Positions 12,765 to 49,841 of a stretch of 64,000 bases of DNA are shown piece by piece. This DNA comes from Bugula neritina (taxonomy: Eukaryota > Bryozoa > Gymnolaemata > Cheilostomatida > Bugulidae). The stretch's first letter is position 1; every line of letters begins with the position of its first letter. Location of the stretch: NCBI GenBank assembly GCA_964035545.1, contig OZ037767.1, positions 12,629,081-12,693,080 of the forward strand. Direction: 5' to 3'. The notes below the pieces were generated by a model, which saw only the letters and a list, made by a program, of their open reading frames with translations, did no database searches and was not told the DNA's origin. The position numbers were made by a program, and so were the translations under genes.

Positions 12765-15700
12765 CTGCAATCACAGGAAACGGTGTCACAGAAAGGCACT
12801 ATTTTATAATGCAATTTCATTTCTGATTTTAATCTTGAAAATTACTATAGGTCTAGAAAAGAGATTTGTAGTTATGATGTGCTACAATTTAACGCAAGCT
12901 TTTGTTATGAAAATACTGAACATCTGTGGTTATCTAGACATATACTACATTCAAGTTGACACTGGAACTATAAATACAATAAAATACATTCCATATATAT
13001 AATAACACATTTTTATTTGAAATAAGATATTTATATAAACCAGATAAAAGAGAAGTAATTCAAATATAAGCATGTAGTAAAACTTTCTATTTAGGTTTGT
13101 GACTAAATATGGCATAATCTACAGAGGCCTGGTGTGATTTGTCCATTCGCAACATGATGACCAATGACTGCGTGAGTTACAGTTGAAAGCGGATAACAGA
13201 AACCAATGTCATTCCTTTTCACAGACTACATGTCAAGTGGAGCAAGTCAATTCAATGATTCCTAGACCAGAATTTTTACTTTATAACAATAATTGATCAC
13301 TAAAAGTTGTTAACGCTATACTGACTTCCCTGATAAATCTACAAAAAGTAAAACTCAAAACCTGATTAGTATGTATAAAAATAGTTCTACAAAGATTCGA
13401 GATAAATAATGTAGAGACAACTCCTTCTAACTTAAACATGACCCAAATATCAGGTTTCCTAAATATCCTCAATTCTAGCAGATAACTTGCCTGACTATAG
13501 AATAAAACAATTCTACTCAAAACTCAGATCCAGGTCATAAAACACATATAAAAGGACCAATTAGAGAACCAGAACTTCAACAGAAGAAACAAATCCTGAT
13601 ATTTTGATTTAAATAATGGAAGAGAGTTGCTAATAATAGTAGAGTCCCACATTTAAATGCACATCTGCCAGGTCAAAGGTGACAGCAGCAGCACAAATTA
13701 GAACCATGAATAGTCTATTATAGGAAGTGTATTGAATAAGTTATGCAACATGTGGAAGCTGTGTGCAATATGCTCCAGTCTTCATGAGCTTGCTCCATGT
13801 ATTAAATGGCAGGTTTTTCAGACTTTACTGAAACTCATCAAAATCATATCAATGCAGAAGCTAACTTTCTAATAGTAAAATATGACTAGCTTAGTCGTTA
13901 CTTGACACCTTTTGAAAGCAGATCTACTATTTCCCTTTGACTGTATTATGAAACCTGAGATAGTCATCACAGGCGAACAATTTTCAAGAGCAACTTTTAC
14001 AAAGCAAGGCAACATGGTGAAATTTTCAACTCATCAAAATTGAATCTTGGATTGACAATTGTGAATGTATAAATGCCCTTCACCTTCAATTTCAGTAAAA
14101 CTCGAATTACTTACAATTTTTAATCTCAAGGACTAAAATATCGTAACACAAGACGCACTCTGCCCTTATGACCTCACACTACACAATAAAGTTCATAATC
14201 AAACACTAACACTGCTGTCACAATACATACAATTGGCCTGGCTAATATATTCAGTCTGAAAACTGTGATATGATCTCCACTTGTTAAGAATTATGCTGCC
14301 AGTCCATTGAGAATTGGCATCTCTTTGTTCTAACCTTGTTTATAATAAATTACTAATTAGTGCAAAGTTGCTGCAGGTACTTGTCTACCTACTGCCTTGT
14401 TTATTTGACATAACACTGCAGCATGCGTCTTTCTATATTTGTTTAACGCATTCCATGGGTCGTTGAGAGATCGCACAGTGCTTTAATATGTCCAGTACTG
14501 TAATAATCCAGAAAATATACCTGAACAGCACGGTGGCAGGCTAATAGATTACACAGTAGTTGTGACTCATTCATACTAATTCAGTTACTACTAGTGTTAC
14601 TACTAGCTACTACTACTATGACAACCACTACTAGGATAACTAATATCACTAGTACAATAGCAATACTGCCAGTAACTATAGTAATAGTAGGACTACTAGT
14701 ACTAATACAAGCAGTATTAATACTACTAGTCATGCTACTACTACTGCAAAAACTATTGCAGTTATAAGTATTGTAAGTTATCCCATTCCAGGATAAGGAC
14801 TACTGCATTCCCACTTGCCTACCATTACTACTGTGACAGCTAGACTTGTACTCCAGTACTAGGTGCTGGGTGTGTAACACATAACCTACATATATACAGT
14901 GTAACCAAACACCTAGATGAGTAAAATGCCTTCTCATCTAACAACAACACAGTTTACAATGCAGCAAATTCTTTCCTTTCTTACACTTGTAACTCTGTTA
15001 TAAAAGTCAACTAAGAGACTGAGTACTGCAGTGATTTATAGGTGGCTAACACGGTATGAAAACAATAGTCTGCATAGTAGAAGCTTGTAGGAGCATAATA
15101 ATATTGTATTTACACACACTGTGCATACAGCATTTCAGTGCAGTAGTGTATAAATTATTTTACTAGCCTAATTTCTACAATTTTCTCAATAAATTTCGGT
15201 TTAGGGTGGTTGAAATTCTTTCTAATCTACAACACAAATTCTCCATTACAGCACCTAGCTAGCATACAGTGGCAGTTGGTGGTAATATGTATTTAAGATC
15301 TCACTATCTATGCTGTAATAGATAAGCTACTACTTTGATCAGTCAACAACTCTGTTAGAAAAGTAAAGCTCAACCTAAACTACCCAGCATTCTCTTAGAT
15401 CTAGCACTAAGTCTATACTACAACAGATTAAACTACCAGCTAAAGAACAGGTTCAGTGAAGATACAACTGATAGTTGATTGTAAGGGTGAAGATGAGACA
15501 AAAGATATGATGATTGGTAAGGAGCTGAGTAAAGGAGAAAGCTCAAATGGTGCTGACAGTGGCAGCAAAATAGTTCTAGCATACCGCAAGAGTGAGCTTG
15601 TTATATAACATAACACAGAAATGAGAACATGTTGGCAATACTACTAGTATAAGAGATTATTATTCTTAAACATGATGCAAAAACACTGAGAAAATCCCAT

Positions 15701-18700
15701 GTACTAAGTGAAGTCATGCCTTATTCTACCTACAAAACTGACTTCAACATTTCAGCAGTGAATGGTGGTACATACATGAAGGTCTACAGAACAGAGCATG
15801 CAACTATTTTAGTTGTTGGCATATCTAGTATCAGTATGTCAGAAGTCAGAGTAATATATAATTAGTTACAGGTAGGTAAAAGCATAACTGTTTCCATGGT
15901 AACTGTGATCACAGCCACAACACTCCTTCATTAGCATGAGCAGCAGAGGGTGGGGAGAGAGATGACTAATCTACACCAACACAAAGCTTCATCACTCAAC
16001 AGTCAATACATTATTCCTTATAGTATCTGCATTTTTCAACGTATAAAATTATTAAAGAAAACTTGTGTATTATCTCCCCACACTTCACTAGCCAACACAA
16101 TATCACATATCCTTAGGACCAGGCGTAGAGCAGGTTCTGACCCACCCTTACCTCTGATGTCTGTATAGCGCACAGCTTGTATCTGGAATACGGCTACATG
16201 TGAGACAGAAAAATAGGCTTAGTACCCTTAGCCAGTGTAAAGCCCTATTACAATTAAATGGCCAATAAATATCCTCTACTTCAAAAGACTTAAGTTGATT
16301 CCAGATGATATCAAGTTTGTTATCCAAATAAATGCTGATCTAATCAATTAAACTCAACATTTAGAATAATTTTACTCTACTTGCTAAACGTTATCAGCTA
16401 AAACTATGGATTTATCTACTACTAAACCATTTAGGTGCAAATTTCAATAGCTTAAGTTGTTTAATCACTTTTATGACTTTTAGGTTGAAGTAGCCTAGGG
16501 GTTAAAATTCTCTCGAAAAATAACTTATTTTGCTAAAACTAAGTCTGCCTCACTAAACCTAGTAAATTTAATAACTACTAGCTGTCTACTACTAGCTAGT
16601 CTAACTGAATATATGATATGAGAATCACTGCGTGATTTGATATCTAGGTTACTTGAGATAGTAAATTAGCGCAGCCTTTAGCTCATCCCAACACACATAG
16701 CACAGACATTTTTATCAGGCATTCATTAAGAAGATACAGGATCAAATTTATGATATAACCTACTGCAGCTGTTAACACACATTGATTTCTGATTAATCCA
16801 ACCAACACTCAATAATAAACACTACAACTTGCCCTACTATAAAAAGTGAGAGGTTCATTATTCAGAATAACTATGTCAATTCTAAACAGAGCACGTTGAA
16901 CAGCTCTTATGAAAAGGTGCAACTGAAAGTTAATTTTAAATAATTCAAAGCATGCCAGGCCGAATTAGTAATAACAGCTTAAACTTCTCTAAATAGAGGA
17001 TATTAGTTGTGTTGGCCATAATTAAGATGCACTGAGTCATTGAATTTGTTTAATTAAGTTATGCAATTACATTTCAAAAAGTATAATTATGATTATGAGT
17101 ACTAATTCTGTTGTACAAGCAGAAGCAGTTGTTTACAATGACTAACTGTTAATTTAACAGTGATAAATATTTATCATTGAAATGGGTATACTGATAGGAA
17201 ATCGAGTATAATATAGGAGCATCATATAATATAGGAGTATCATAGTATCAAATCATAGAAGTTGGCTATTTGCCTACTCGAAAGTCTAGAAACACTCAGT
17301 TATCTTCGCATCAGTGAAAAACTAACAACCATGATAATATGCTGCCAACTTCCAGGCTATAAAAAGTTAAAAATAATCACTGGAAAATGTTTGAGCAGCA
17401 AATAGTCATGCAGCCAAAATTGCTTCCTTGTATAAATATGTGCTCTGTGAATGGATAGAGACTTTTCCAGAAAGGAAACGGCAATAACATGCAACATATA
17501 TTAAACTTATTGTTAAAGTCTAAAGTGATATTTGGAGCTAGACGGTAGTTGACAATATTTTCTGCCATTTTGGATAGTAAATCAAAGGCATCCTAAAAAA
17601 TGTTAGTAAATAGTCACATGTACTGAGGTCTGAAACACAAGGCTAGTCGGCTTGTGCCGGCAAAAATTATCTAAACAAAGGACAGCAATAATGGACTATT
17701 GACAGTTTTGAGTTCTGAGTTCATTCAAGATGTAAAACTTCAGACCCCTCCCCCTCTTCCCCCCCCCCCTCCCATTGTTTGGGCTGCTGAGAATCCTCAG
17801 GTGAGCTCACAAATTCCAAGTGAGATTAATGATTTGTTTATACAAACATTATGAAATAGTAAAGTGCTTACACTCAAAACTTTTCCATTCTTAATATTTC
17901 ACAGCTGCTTTGCACATCTTATGATGTAGATTTACACTATATATTGTATCCAGCTTTCAGGTTAGTAGTTTGCTCACATATACAACTTCTAATATCTTAA
18001 ATAACAAGGCTGGTTTACCTAGACACTTACAAAAAAATAGTTGAATACATTCCAGAAAAAATTATCTATTCAGTTTTTTTGCAAAGTTTGTTTCAAACTA
18101 TTCTACTGATGTTTCCAAGCATGCCACACTCCCAAGAGATGCAGCTGTACAGCAATTTTAATATTATTATTGTATGTACAATTTAAAAGTTATTCATCAG
18201 GTAATTTTTCATTGAGTATGTCTACAGTAATACTATTATGGAAGTGCTGAAATATTTAGGCCATATAATACAGAGTAATGGACTTGAAACTGTACAACCT
18301 AAAAGTATGAACCAGTGGTGTTGGGTTACTCGCAACTTAATTAAAGAAGTATCCAGAATTCAACACCTACCTAGCTGCTAGTGTATGTATGCTCAATGCC
18401 TTTCTATCTAGCTTCATATAACACAGTCAACTGCAGACAACATATAAAGCCTGAAGAGCACAGCTGACCCAGCGAAATGCACTTTAATATTTGGAAGATA
18501 CAGTAACATAGGAGCATGAAATACCCTAAGAATATAATATATAGAATATGCTAATGCGGAAGTATCTAGCAGGAATCTCCTATGAACAGAGGTTATCCAT
18601 TAGAACAGAGCATATAGAGTGCATATATTAAACATTGCTCAATAGCTTGGTAAGCATTAGGCTAGTCTAGTACTTTCTAGATCTCAAATACAGTGCTCTT

Positions 18701-20667
18701 AACCTCTACAGCCTAATCCGAATGATAAAAAGGAGGAAGTTGAAAAGATCTTTGATATATTCAAGCAGCAGAACATATTCACCAAAACAGTCTTATCTGT
18801 GATAGTCTAGCTATGACTGCATATCTATTCTACCAGTTATTTTATAAATTTTCACAGAGTGATTGAAGGTGATAAAGGAATGTGACAATGGCACCAGCAT
18901 TTGTTGCTGTATCATAAGATAACATATCTCATAGACAATTGACTTATTCATACAACTTCTCCAACACAACTAATTTCTTTCCCAGTATTCTATGTACAAG
19001 TGTTTTAAAAATTAGGCATAAAACTAAACTTGTATATAATTTTTATAAACCAATAGACTTCCAACTAACAGAAACACCAAAAATATGACAGTGATGCGAA
19101 TTGCATCCAAGATCATGACTACAGGAATAGCTACATCTAGGATGGCACTGTAGTTATACATGAACTTTCAGTTAGAAATGCTAGTCACTTTTAACACACT
19201 TCAACAGAAACTGGCTTATTCAACTACTGATGCTTCCGTGCTAATTATATAAGCTTGTGGATGTATCCTAAATATACAACACATTCTTCAATAGCTCCAA
19301 GAAATATCAAAACGCAATATTGGGAAATAAATATTTCAATGCAAGTCAATTGCAGATTACATAATTCAGGAAAACTGATACACAGCTCTATTATTATTAC
19401 TGTCTATCATAACTATCAGTATGAGTATCAGTATTATATAGTTATATCATTATCATTATGAATATGTTCATGTCAGCAAATAAAGCCACAAATAAAAATG
19501 ACTAGACATTAAAATTTAATGAGAATAATATCGAGCTTAAGCTGTTCATAATCATTATTATAATAACTTTTCTCCAGTTATACTATATATTTATAAATCC
19601 AAATCTACACCAAAATTTAATAAAGATTTACTCAATTAAATTTAATGAATTAATTATGACTACTTTCACGGTCACTTTGATGGCCTGTACTCTAAATCTA
19701 TTGGTATTACTAGTATCATTACATTGTCATTAGTATTACTGATACTATTAGTATTACTATTAAAGTACTACTTTTAGTATTATCACTTATTAGTATTAGT
19801 ATTACAGTAAAACTAAAGGATAAAGGTAATAGTAATACTAATACTAATAGTATTACTATTAGTATTATACTTACAGTATTACTATTACTATTTGAGTATT
19901 TCGCATTTGATATTATCAAATTTAATATTATTAGTATTGCTAAAAATATATAATTAATTATAATATTAATATGAATATATGTCTATGACTATTGTCTATT
20001 AGTCCCAGACTAAGAGTTAGACTAACAACTAAGACTTATCAATATCTGTTATCACCCTGCAGTCTGTGAGTTTAAAGCGAGAGTTGCAGTTACACTTACT
20101 GTAACTGTTAGTGTTACTGTTAGTTTTACTGCTAATTTCACTAATAGTAATACTTAGTCTTTTGTATTATACGTATACTTAATAACTTGTAGTTATAGCC
20201 TAGTAATATTTCTAGTAGTAGTAGTTTTAGTTTAGTGAGTAATAATATTAATTATAATTATACTTGTAGTTGTAGTGAACTTATAGTTATACTATACAAA
20301 ATCAAACTCAAATTCTCAATAGAAATTTTTAGAACTTACATGACAGTAAATAATACTAATACTCAGTATTACTAATAGTAATACTAATAGTAATAGTTAT
20401 GCTTATAATTATAGTAATTTACTAATAGTAATACTAATAGTATTAGTAATAGTATTACTGTAATAGTAATTTAGTAATTCAAATTGTACTCCAAATCTTT
20501 TATCCGCTCACTAGTACTACTGTGACACATTCACAATTAAATGCGTTTTATCACATTCGGTAAGCTCATTTACAAAGTACTAAATAATTCAGTTTCCAAG
20601 ATAAGTTAATCCCTGGCAGTTTGAGAAGTAGTACCAGACACTACACCTAGTAGTACTAGGACTGTAC

Positions 20668-20700
<33 letters not shown>
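12765..20700. other. Intergenic region between divergent talin and WDR49, no gene recognised
   Basis: About 8 kb without an open frame that resembles a protein. It is AT-rich, with many runs of TAGTATTAC/AATAGTAATAC type (about 14570-14770 and 19690-20510), a C-rich tract at about 17744-17772 and a TAG trinucleotide run near the right end. The untranslated first exon and promoter of talin must lie here or further right. One possible tiny exon (minus strand, 16182-16152, acceptor tattccag, donor gtaagg) was seen but cannot be assigned. Confidence 0.6.

Positions 20701-20707
<7 letters not shown>
20664..20707. repeat. (TAG)n microsatellite
   Basis: About 14 perfect TAG/GTA triplets in a row, preceded by looser TAGTACTAG sequence. 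Confidence 0.95.
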
Positions 20708-20910
20708 TTCATTCTTTACTTTGTCATTGGTTTCATTTCATAAAAATTATAGTCCAATATTGTAGTCATCTGCGCTTTGGCATATTATGATGTGATTCTA
20801 TGCAGGTAAATTTCTCACAATTCGTTTGTGGGTGAACTCTCTACTTGTAAAAAACCTGTGCAACAACTATTTGCAGATTGGCCAATTGGAAAAGGCAATA
20901 CATATTCTCT

Positions 20911-20999
20911 GGCAACCGCACTTGATTGAAAGATGGCCGCCTTAATTCTGACTTCGTTTACTATCGAGTTGTAAAAACATAAGATCGTAAAAAGTTAAT
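20911..20999 (+). promoter_or_regulatory. WDR49 proximal promoter / 5' leader with YY1-like site and upstream ORF
   Basis: Just upstream of the WDR49 ATG, AAGATGGCCGCC (about 20930-20942) matches the YY1 consensus often found at TATA-less start sites. GGCAAC at 20911 is an RFX half-site, which would suit a ciliary gene, but the second half-site is not seen. The ATG inside the YY1-like site opens a 13-codon frame ending in TAA at 20974, a possible upstream ORF if transcription starts before it. Confidence 0.35.
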
Positions 21000-43344
<22,345 letters not shown>

Positions 43345-45726
43345 CATTGCATTGTGTCTCACATCATATTCAGATATTATAATAAGTTTTTAAGGAGTTC
43401 TTTTAAAGGGGTAGTTTTTGCTTCTGTCTGTTATTTTATTAAACCAATCGATTTTGTAATATTTTTGAATTTTTTAAAATTCCCACCACGATTATATTCC
43501 AGACTTGGAAACATTCCAAAAATTATATATATATATATTATATATATATAATTGTTTATTAACATTTCCATTATTAATAAAAATTTGTTGTAAACCAGCT
43601 TTCTAAAAGCTGGTTTGTTGAAGCACCAAATTCTTTTGAAGTGAAAAATTTCTTCCCTAACATAATCAGCCATAGCTGTGTATTTATTGAATGCATTTTA
43701 TTTTTATGTCACTTTATTTCTGACAACTAAGTGTTTGATATACCTACTTTGCATTCCAACTGTCATTCCATTGGAGGCAGTGAATTGTATTTTTCTAGCA
43801 TTTTTAAAGAATTTACGTCAATGTTTATGTAAAGCCATTTATTTTCATCTAAATTTGCACTGTTTTATGTGATGTTTGATATCAAAGAAATATTCAAAAT
43901 AATTATTTATTATGTACTGTGATAATTTATAACTTTTGTTGGTTCTCACATTTTTATATGCCAATAGTTCTGTCCGAATTATATAATAAATTTTCAAATC
44001 TTATTCAGTGAAGCATTGTATTATACACAATGTAACTACTATGCACATGAAACAGTGGTGTAGGTTGTACTATCTCAATATTTGGTGGCCAAAAAACACA
44101 ACTTTATCTCTTGATTAGGTTACTGTACACTGCATAGTGATAGCCCTCATTGAGATTGGTTAATTGTATTTGTTATTTTGTAGTTTCTATATATTATAGT
44201 TTATAGTGTGTCTATATGTTTCATATAGTATATATATTATAAGGATAAATATGGCATTGAATTCGGCCTAGCTGTCACACAAAGCACTAGAAATCTAAAT
44301 CTTTAGAATAAGCTGATATATATGTGACCTAGGTGTACACATATAAATAATTATCAATTAAACATTTTAAAGTAAGCAAATAACCTTCTATGTAGAGGCC
44401 TCAAATAGTTTAAATACATCATCTATGTTAGCAAAATAAAAGTTTTAAATATCAATTAACATTACATTAGATTATTTACTTATAAATTCTAGCAGATTTC
44501 CTGTTCTTTTGCAAAAACATGCAATGTATGTATAAAAAAAAATTGTCACCACAATGGATGAACTTCTAGTTGTGTAGTTGAAACCAGGCAACCTGAATTG
44601 GTAGCTTGCAAGCAAATCCTACTGCTACCATCCAAGGCCATTGCATTAAATATTTATCAAGGTAATAAAATATATATGAAGGCAGTTGACTGGCATTTGC
44701 TGTCCACGTGAAACCAGCATCCATTCTGAATCAGCTGATGATAGTAAGGAAGTTAACATTTAATCCAGTTTGCCTTCTTCCATATCCTCACACTCTTTCC
44801 TCACCAGGAGGCCATCGATTTCTTTTTAGAAAGTACTCACCCTCACAAACATGTTTGCTGCCTACATGTTGGAAAAAGAAAAACCTGCTGCCAATCACAT
44901 AAGGCTCCTAATTATTGAGTGCCATTTTCATTATGTTCCAAAATCTATAATGGATTTTTTATTCAATGCATGGGACAGTGTCCATCAAATAAAACCACAA
45001 TCATAGGTTACTGCAACCAAATAAATCTTATACAATTTATTTAAAACCCGGGAATGTAGTGGTACAAAGTTTTAGAAATAACCAAACCCAATCTTTGTAA
45101 TCTACACTATTTCACAACTAAAATGTTTAAAGCAACATTTTCACACATGACTTGTAAATTGATTGGCTTATTTTGTCAAAATATAATTTACAGCTGAAGA
45201 GATTTCCATTTTATTTAAAAATAGATGCTATATTTCAAATATTGTCCTTTGATTGATTCACAGAAATTTACTAATAATAAATATCTATATTTAAAAGAAT
45301 TTAAAAATAGTTGAGTTTTTAATTTATGGTTACAATTGGCACTGCATTGAATGTACGAACAAACATTTGAAAAGACTGTTAATATAATAACGCTATCCAT
45401 GGCAACAAAGCCTTTTGGACCACAACCACCAATGGCCAAAACTAATTATTATTCATGCGTGTAATTAAAAGTTACTACAACTGTTAGGAAATGTAGGTAA
45501 ATGAAAATAACTAAGTTACACAGCATTGATAGGTGTATATTTAAATTTGTTATGTACAAATGTGACATGGTATAGTGGTAAAATAAATATATTTTCATAA
45601 ATCTACTACTTCACAGAATTTCTATAATTTAGAATGTTTTGAAAGCTTATGGTTCATTTGACATAAAAGTAAAACACTGTCCTATTTGTGGAAAATGTTT
45701 CATTTTAGTTACATCTTCAAAATATT

Positions 45727-45731
45727 AAAAA

Positions 45732-45812
<81 letters not shown>
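45727..45812. repeat. A-run followed by (TA)n microsatellite
   Basis: About 14 A followed by an uninterrupted run of roughly 36 TA dinucleotides, ending at 45812. Confidence 0.97.
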
Positions 45813-45815
<3 letters not shown>

Positions 45816-47137
45816 TTCAACTATTTGGTTATTGTCAACTACAAAACAAGTCATTTATTTTGAACTGCTTTGTTTAAAAGACAAAAAAGTGGGCACGGTG
45901 ATTCACAAATATTTTATAAATGTCAAATAGTTATTATAAATTTAGCTTATTATATAGTTTACTGTTGTCATTGAATCTGTTTGCAGAATATGATTATGTA
46001 TTTCTATGTTATATTCAACTGTTTTCTAATTTTTAGGTGAATCAAATGGAAGGCAAACACAACTACCTAAGCATACAATTTTGTTATAGCAAAACAAGCC
46101 TGGCTTGCTTCAACACATGCAGATAGACATGCATGTAGCAAAAATTCTTTTCAGTATGGAAATATGATAGATCTCTACTAATTATTAACCCCAACATACA
46201 AACAAATGATAATTTTGAATATGGCATTAATTTATCAGACAGTATTTCTCTCTAAACAAAGTTATGTATAGTCTGTTTATTAACTTTATACAATTTTTTA
46301 CCAGGATTCATCTACTATAGATTTAATTCTATTAATTGGCAGTTTTTTAAATAGTCAATATGTTGTTGCAGCTGCGAGAGGAGGTTTTGTGACTAGTCAA
46401 TTATTTAGGCTTCCCAACAATCGCTACCCTAGTAGACGTGCGAGAATATAAAATGCAACCCTACTATTTTACATTTTACAGCATTTTGCAAATGTTGTTG
46501 AAATAAATAGTTTGCAGCAGCATTGAGTTTGGGTAAAGCCTAAAGGTAAAGGGTTTCATATGTTAAACTTATTGCTATTGGCTTTCACATTGCCAGATCT
46601 CAAGACTAGGCTTCCATGTAGTTCTCTGCCACCAACTTTCTCTTAGTTACATACAGGGATTAAGTTAGGTTGATCATCTCATGAATAATACTTTCAGCTA
46701 GAAGTTTTAAGATTTATTCCTTTTTTCCAACTCATTATTTTAACCTTTTAATTGGAAAATCTACACTTATTTATGTTGTAAGAATTTTCGCATACCTTCA
46801 TTGTATATTAAATGAATAATCCAAACCGTACTTGAGCCTTATCATTTTCCCCCTTGTTAAATCCACAACAATGTATAGTTTTTTTAATTATTTATGGAGG
46901 CAACACCTTGTAGGCATTTTAATGAATTATTTATTATTAGTTAATAAAACTCCTCATCTATAGTAATCAATTTAGGTCAGCTAAACTATTACAGAGTTAT
47001 AAGTGTTGAACTTCTTAACAAACTAATCAAATGCACTTGTGTATATATACCTTATATTATGACATCACAGTAAATATTCATGTAATGCATGTACAACACC
47101 AATCTCAAATTGTGTGTACTGAAGTATGCACTTTCTA

Positions 47138-47245
47138 CAGTGTAAAATATTTGCTCCCACTGGGGTTCGAACTGCAAACCTCCGGCTCCTGCAAGCTGGC
47201 ATACTAACCATTACACCACAGGGGTTACTGGTTAATCTAACTATA
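47138..47245 (-). mobile_element. tRNA-derived SINE, family B, copy 2
   Basis: On the minus strand it has A-box region TGTGGTGTAATGGTTAGTAT and B-box GCAGTTCGAACCCCAG. The block before the A box (GATTAACCAGTAACCCC) matches the corresponding block of the 28535-28640 copy. The shared non-tRNA flanks favour a SINE over a functional tRNA gene. Confidence 0.65.
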
Positions 47246-49136
47246 CAGGATGTGCTGTACTTTTCCATTAAACTTAGCTTTAGTATTACTTATATTATTC
47301 TAACAGTTTCTTATGTAACAATACTCTGCAATGTTTAGGAAGACGAAAATGATCAAATATATTATATATTTCAATCAATAGTCACATCTGGTGCACTCTG
47401 TATTATAGGCTACACTTAACTATAAGATAAAACTACACAAGTCACAACCAAATATGTGACAGAGAACGTGTGCACAGGAAAGCCTATAGACAAAACAATG
47501 AGTTGAGAACAAAAAGTAAATAAGCAGAAAGATCCAGCGAATATGCCCATAACAGAGTTTGTTTTTATCCAATACTAGAGAAGCACATTTAACATAAAGT
47601 TAAATAAATTCAGTGAATTTCAACCTTTCAAATAATATAAAAGTTGTACATAACCAAACTACCTTTATTTATGTTATTGAGTATTGCGCATTGAGTACAG
47701 CATATACAAGCTGAAAGAAGATGCTATTATAATGTTTACTCACGTGTTTTCCTTGGATACATGCCAACGTAGATAGATCATGATAATGGTTTGAAGTGGG
47801 TATAATTAGCAACAAGGTGTTATAATTTTAAATTTAATCATTTGTTTACATGTTTCCCTTGGTTACAGTCAAACTTATATGATTCACTGATCACCTCAAT
47901 GACTTGCTAATATTTAGAGTTCCGTACTGCACCACTTCAAAGCTCTTCAAGTTACTCACTCATACGCTGCTGCTTGAAGCTGCTGCCAGGATGATGTGTA
48001 TATTCTCTAATTACACACATAATATTTAAGTAAGTGAAATCATCTTCACTACAAGTATAAATATTTTAGATTGCAGCTGAGGAAAATACAATCGAGTGCA
48101 TCGTTTCTATTGATTATTATACTCCCACTATACTTAATCTATTGTCACCTGTAATGAAGTAGTGTATGACGATGATTGCAATTCCTTTAATCTGTCCTGA
48201 ATGTACACTCATAGTCTACATTCCGCCTGCAGATGATAAAGCGATCAGGTACAACCGCTAGTGGAGAAAGGATCGGGTGCATTATTGCTCTTCCTAAAGA
48301 TTTGCCCTTTATTAGTGTTGAAACCCATGCCAGCTAAAATATCATTTTACCGTATTCTTTTTACTTACCTATTCTGAAAGAGAACTTTCTTCCAAAACGC
48401 TTTTATAAAATATGTTTGTAACTTTTTCAAATGTTGGAAAAGTTGTTAAAAAATAAATCAGATGCTATAAAAATAAAAGGTATTGGTCTAATTTTCAACT
48501 TGATATTTTATATAATGTATATGCTATATCTGAATTAATATAGTAGCAGTACTGTAGCAGTTTTTCTTTAAATAAAGTGATAGAATTAAACATACTGTTA
48601 ATTTATATTTTTCAGGCAGTCCTATTAAAAATCTTTTTTTCCTATAGAGCTTCTTCATGTTTTAATAAGGCAAAATATTGTAGAAGTCAATTGTTCACGA
48701 GTCCGCTAGTATTTACATGTATTTATTAGCATACATTCAAGTATATATAGCTGCGTGATATGCAGACTTTGCCTTCTTCTTGTTATCTTACTCAATGCAT
48801 ATACACAGCTGTAATCTGATTTAGGGAGCAGTTTGTTTCAAGCCTGAAAAGGTCAGTCAACCTGTATCATATCTTGTAACATGGAAACTGCCATAATAGT
48901 TTAATTTAATTGACTAATAAATACTAGAGGCTATTTTTAGAGATGTTATGTAACATTACACTAAAGGTCATGAAGCAACCTGTTATCCTTTTAATATTAG
49001 GTGTGCATAAGTGAATTTGCCTTATACAAGAATCTACAGAAAAACACAGTTCTTGCAATCCTATTTTATTAATCACCTGTTGTTGCTGCTATATTATAAT
49101 TGAGTTAAAATTAGCTTCATGGTAACTGCATGCTAT

Positions 49137-49355
49137 TTAGGGAGCAGCCGTGTTTTAGGGGTTAAAGCATTTGCCTAGGGAACCCGAAGTCATGGGCTGA
49201 ACCCTAACAAAGGCTATGGTTGATGTTAGGAAGAGCATTCAGTCATAATTTCTTCTGTGCCTCATTTAAATAAGTCCTTAGCCCGTTTCAACAAAAACCC
49301 TTTCTATCAGAGGTTTCTCACAGGGATAGCGACTATAAACTTGCGAGAGCTTTTT
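49137..49355 (+). mobile_element. tRNA-derived SINE, family A, copy 2, with 14-bp target duplication
   Basis: About 219 bp, starting GGAGCAGCCGTGTTTTAGGG with a tRNA-like head (A-box TTTTAGGGGTTA; B-box GGGCTGAACCC, degenerate). The body has GATGTTAGGAAGAGCATTCA and CATTTAAATAAGTCCTTAGC, and the tail is CAGGGATAGCGACTATAAAC. The perfect repeat TAACTGCATGCTAT flanks it (49123-49136 and 49356-49369). This indicates LINE-mediated insertion of a full-length copy. Confidence 0.9.
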
Positions 49356-49747
49356 TAACTGCATGCTATCAAATATTCTACCTTTGAATTTTTATAGAGA
49401 AAATTTGTAATTTTATTTTATCCTAAGCACATGATGAAGTCTTTGGAAGTGTAGAACTTACTATTGATTTAATAAACTCTATCTAACGGCTGCAGAACTT
49501 AACAATTTGTATTTTCATCAAAGAAAGTATGAAACTCTGAGACTGCTTTGTTCTTTAAGTTGGCATTTTTCGAAATGTAGTGTGACAGTTTTGATTTTAG
49601 AACTTGACATAAGAGCATCGATATAACTTGAGATAAAGCTCAATGTCAAACTTCTCAAGGTGATTATCACTCAAATTATCATTTAATGCACATTTATATG
49701 TAACAATGCTTGTTAGTTTCACAAGCAGCAGTTAGGAAATAGCTTGT

Positions 49748-49841
49748 AGCAGCACAAAATGGGTGCAGCGGTTGGGGTTTAGAGTTCCAACACCCATTTC
49801 TTTACAAACACTGCAGTCAATAACCCCAATTTTGTGCTGCT
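49748..49841. mobile_element. Foldback element, copy 2
   Basis: The arms AGCAGCACAAAATGGG and (inverse strand) AGCAGCACAAAATTGGGG enclose GGTTGGGGTTTAGAGTT and ACTGCAGTCAATAACCCC. The right flank TGCTTTTAGCAAT is shared with the copy at 53676-53802. Confidence 0.65.

Noticed and set aside
12457-13002. 181-codon open frame on the plus strand
   Set aside because: It is antisense to the talin start exon and the flanking intron, has no domain-like sequence, and talin on the minus strand explains the openness.
13670-13682. AGGTCAAAGGTGA, DR1-like site about 1 kb upstream of the talin start exon
   Set aside because: Single site with one mismatch in 8 kb of intergenic DNA; expected by chance and no supporting context.
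16152-16182. Possible 31-bp minus-strand exon with tattccag and gtaagg
   Set aside because: Could be a talin untranslated exon, but with no reading frame to check it cannot be separated from chance.
19690-20510. Dense TAGTATTAC/GTAATACTA sequence resembling hairpins or an array
   Set aside because: No fixed period or spacer structure; low-complexity AT-rich drift rather than a CRISPR-like or satellite array.
47065-47268. 67-codon frame with RSRRFAVRTPVG
   Set aside because: Covers a family B SINE in reverse; conserved-looking words come from the B-box region.
48232-48336. 34-codon frame (MIKRSGTTASGERIGC...) after an acceptor-like CCGCCTGCAG
   Set aside because: Less AT-rich than surroundings and preceded by an acceptor-like string, but no donor, partner exon or recognisable domain was found.
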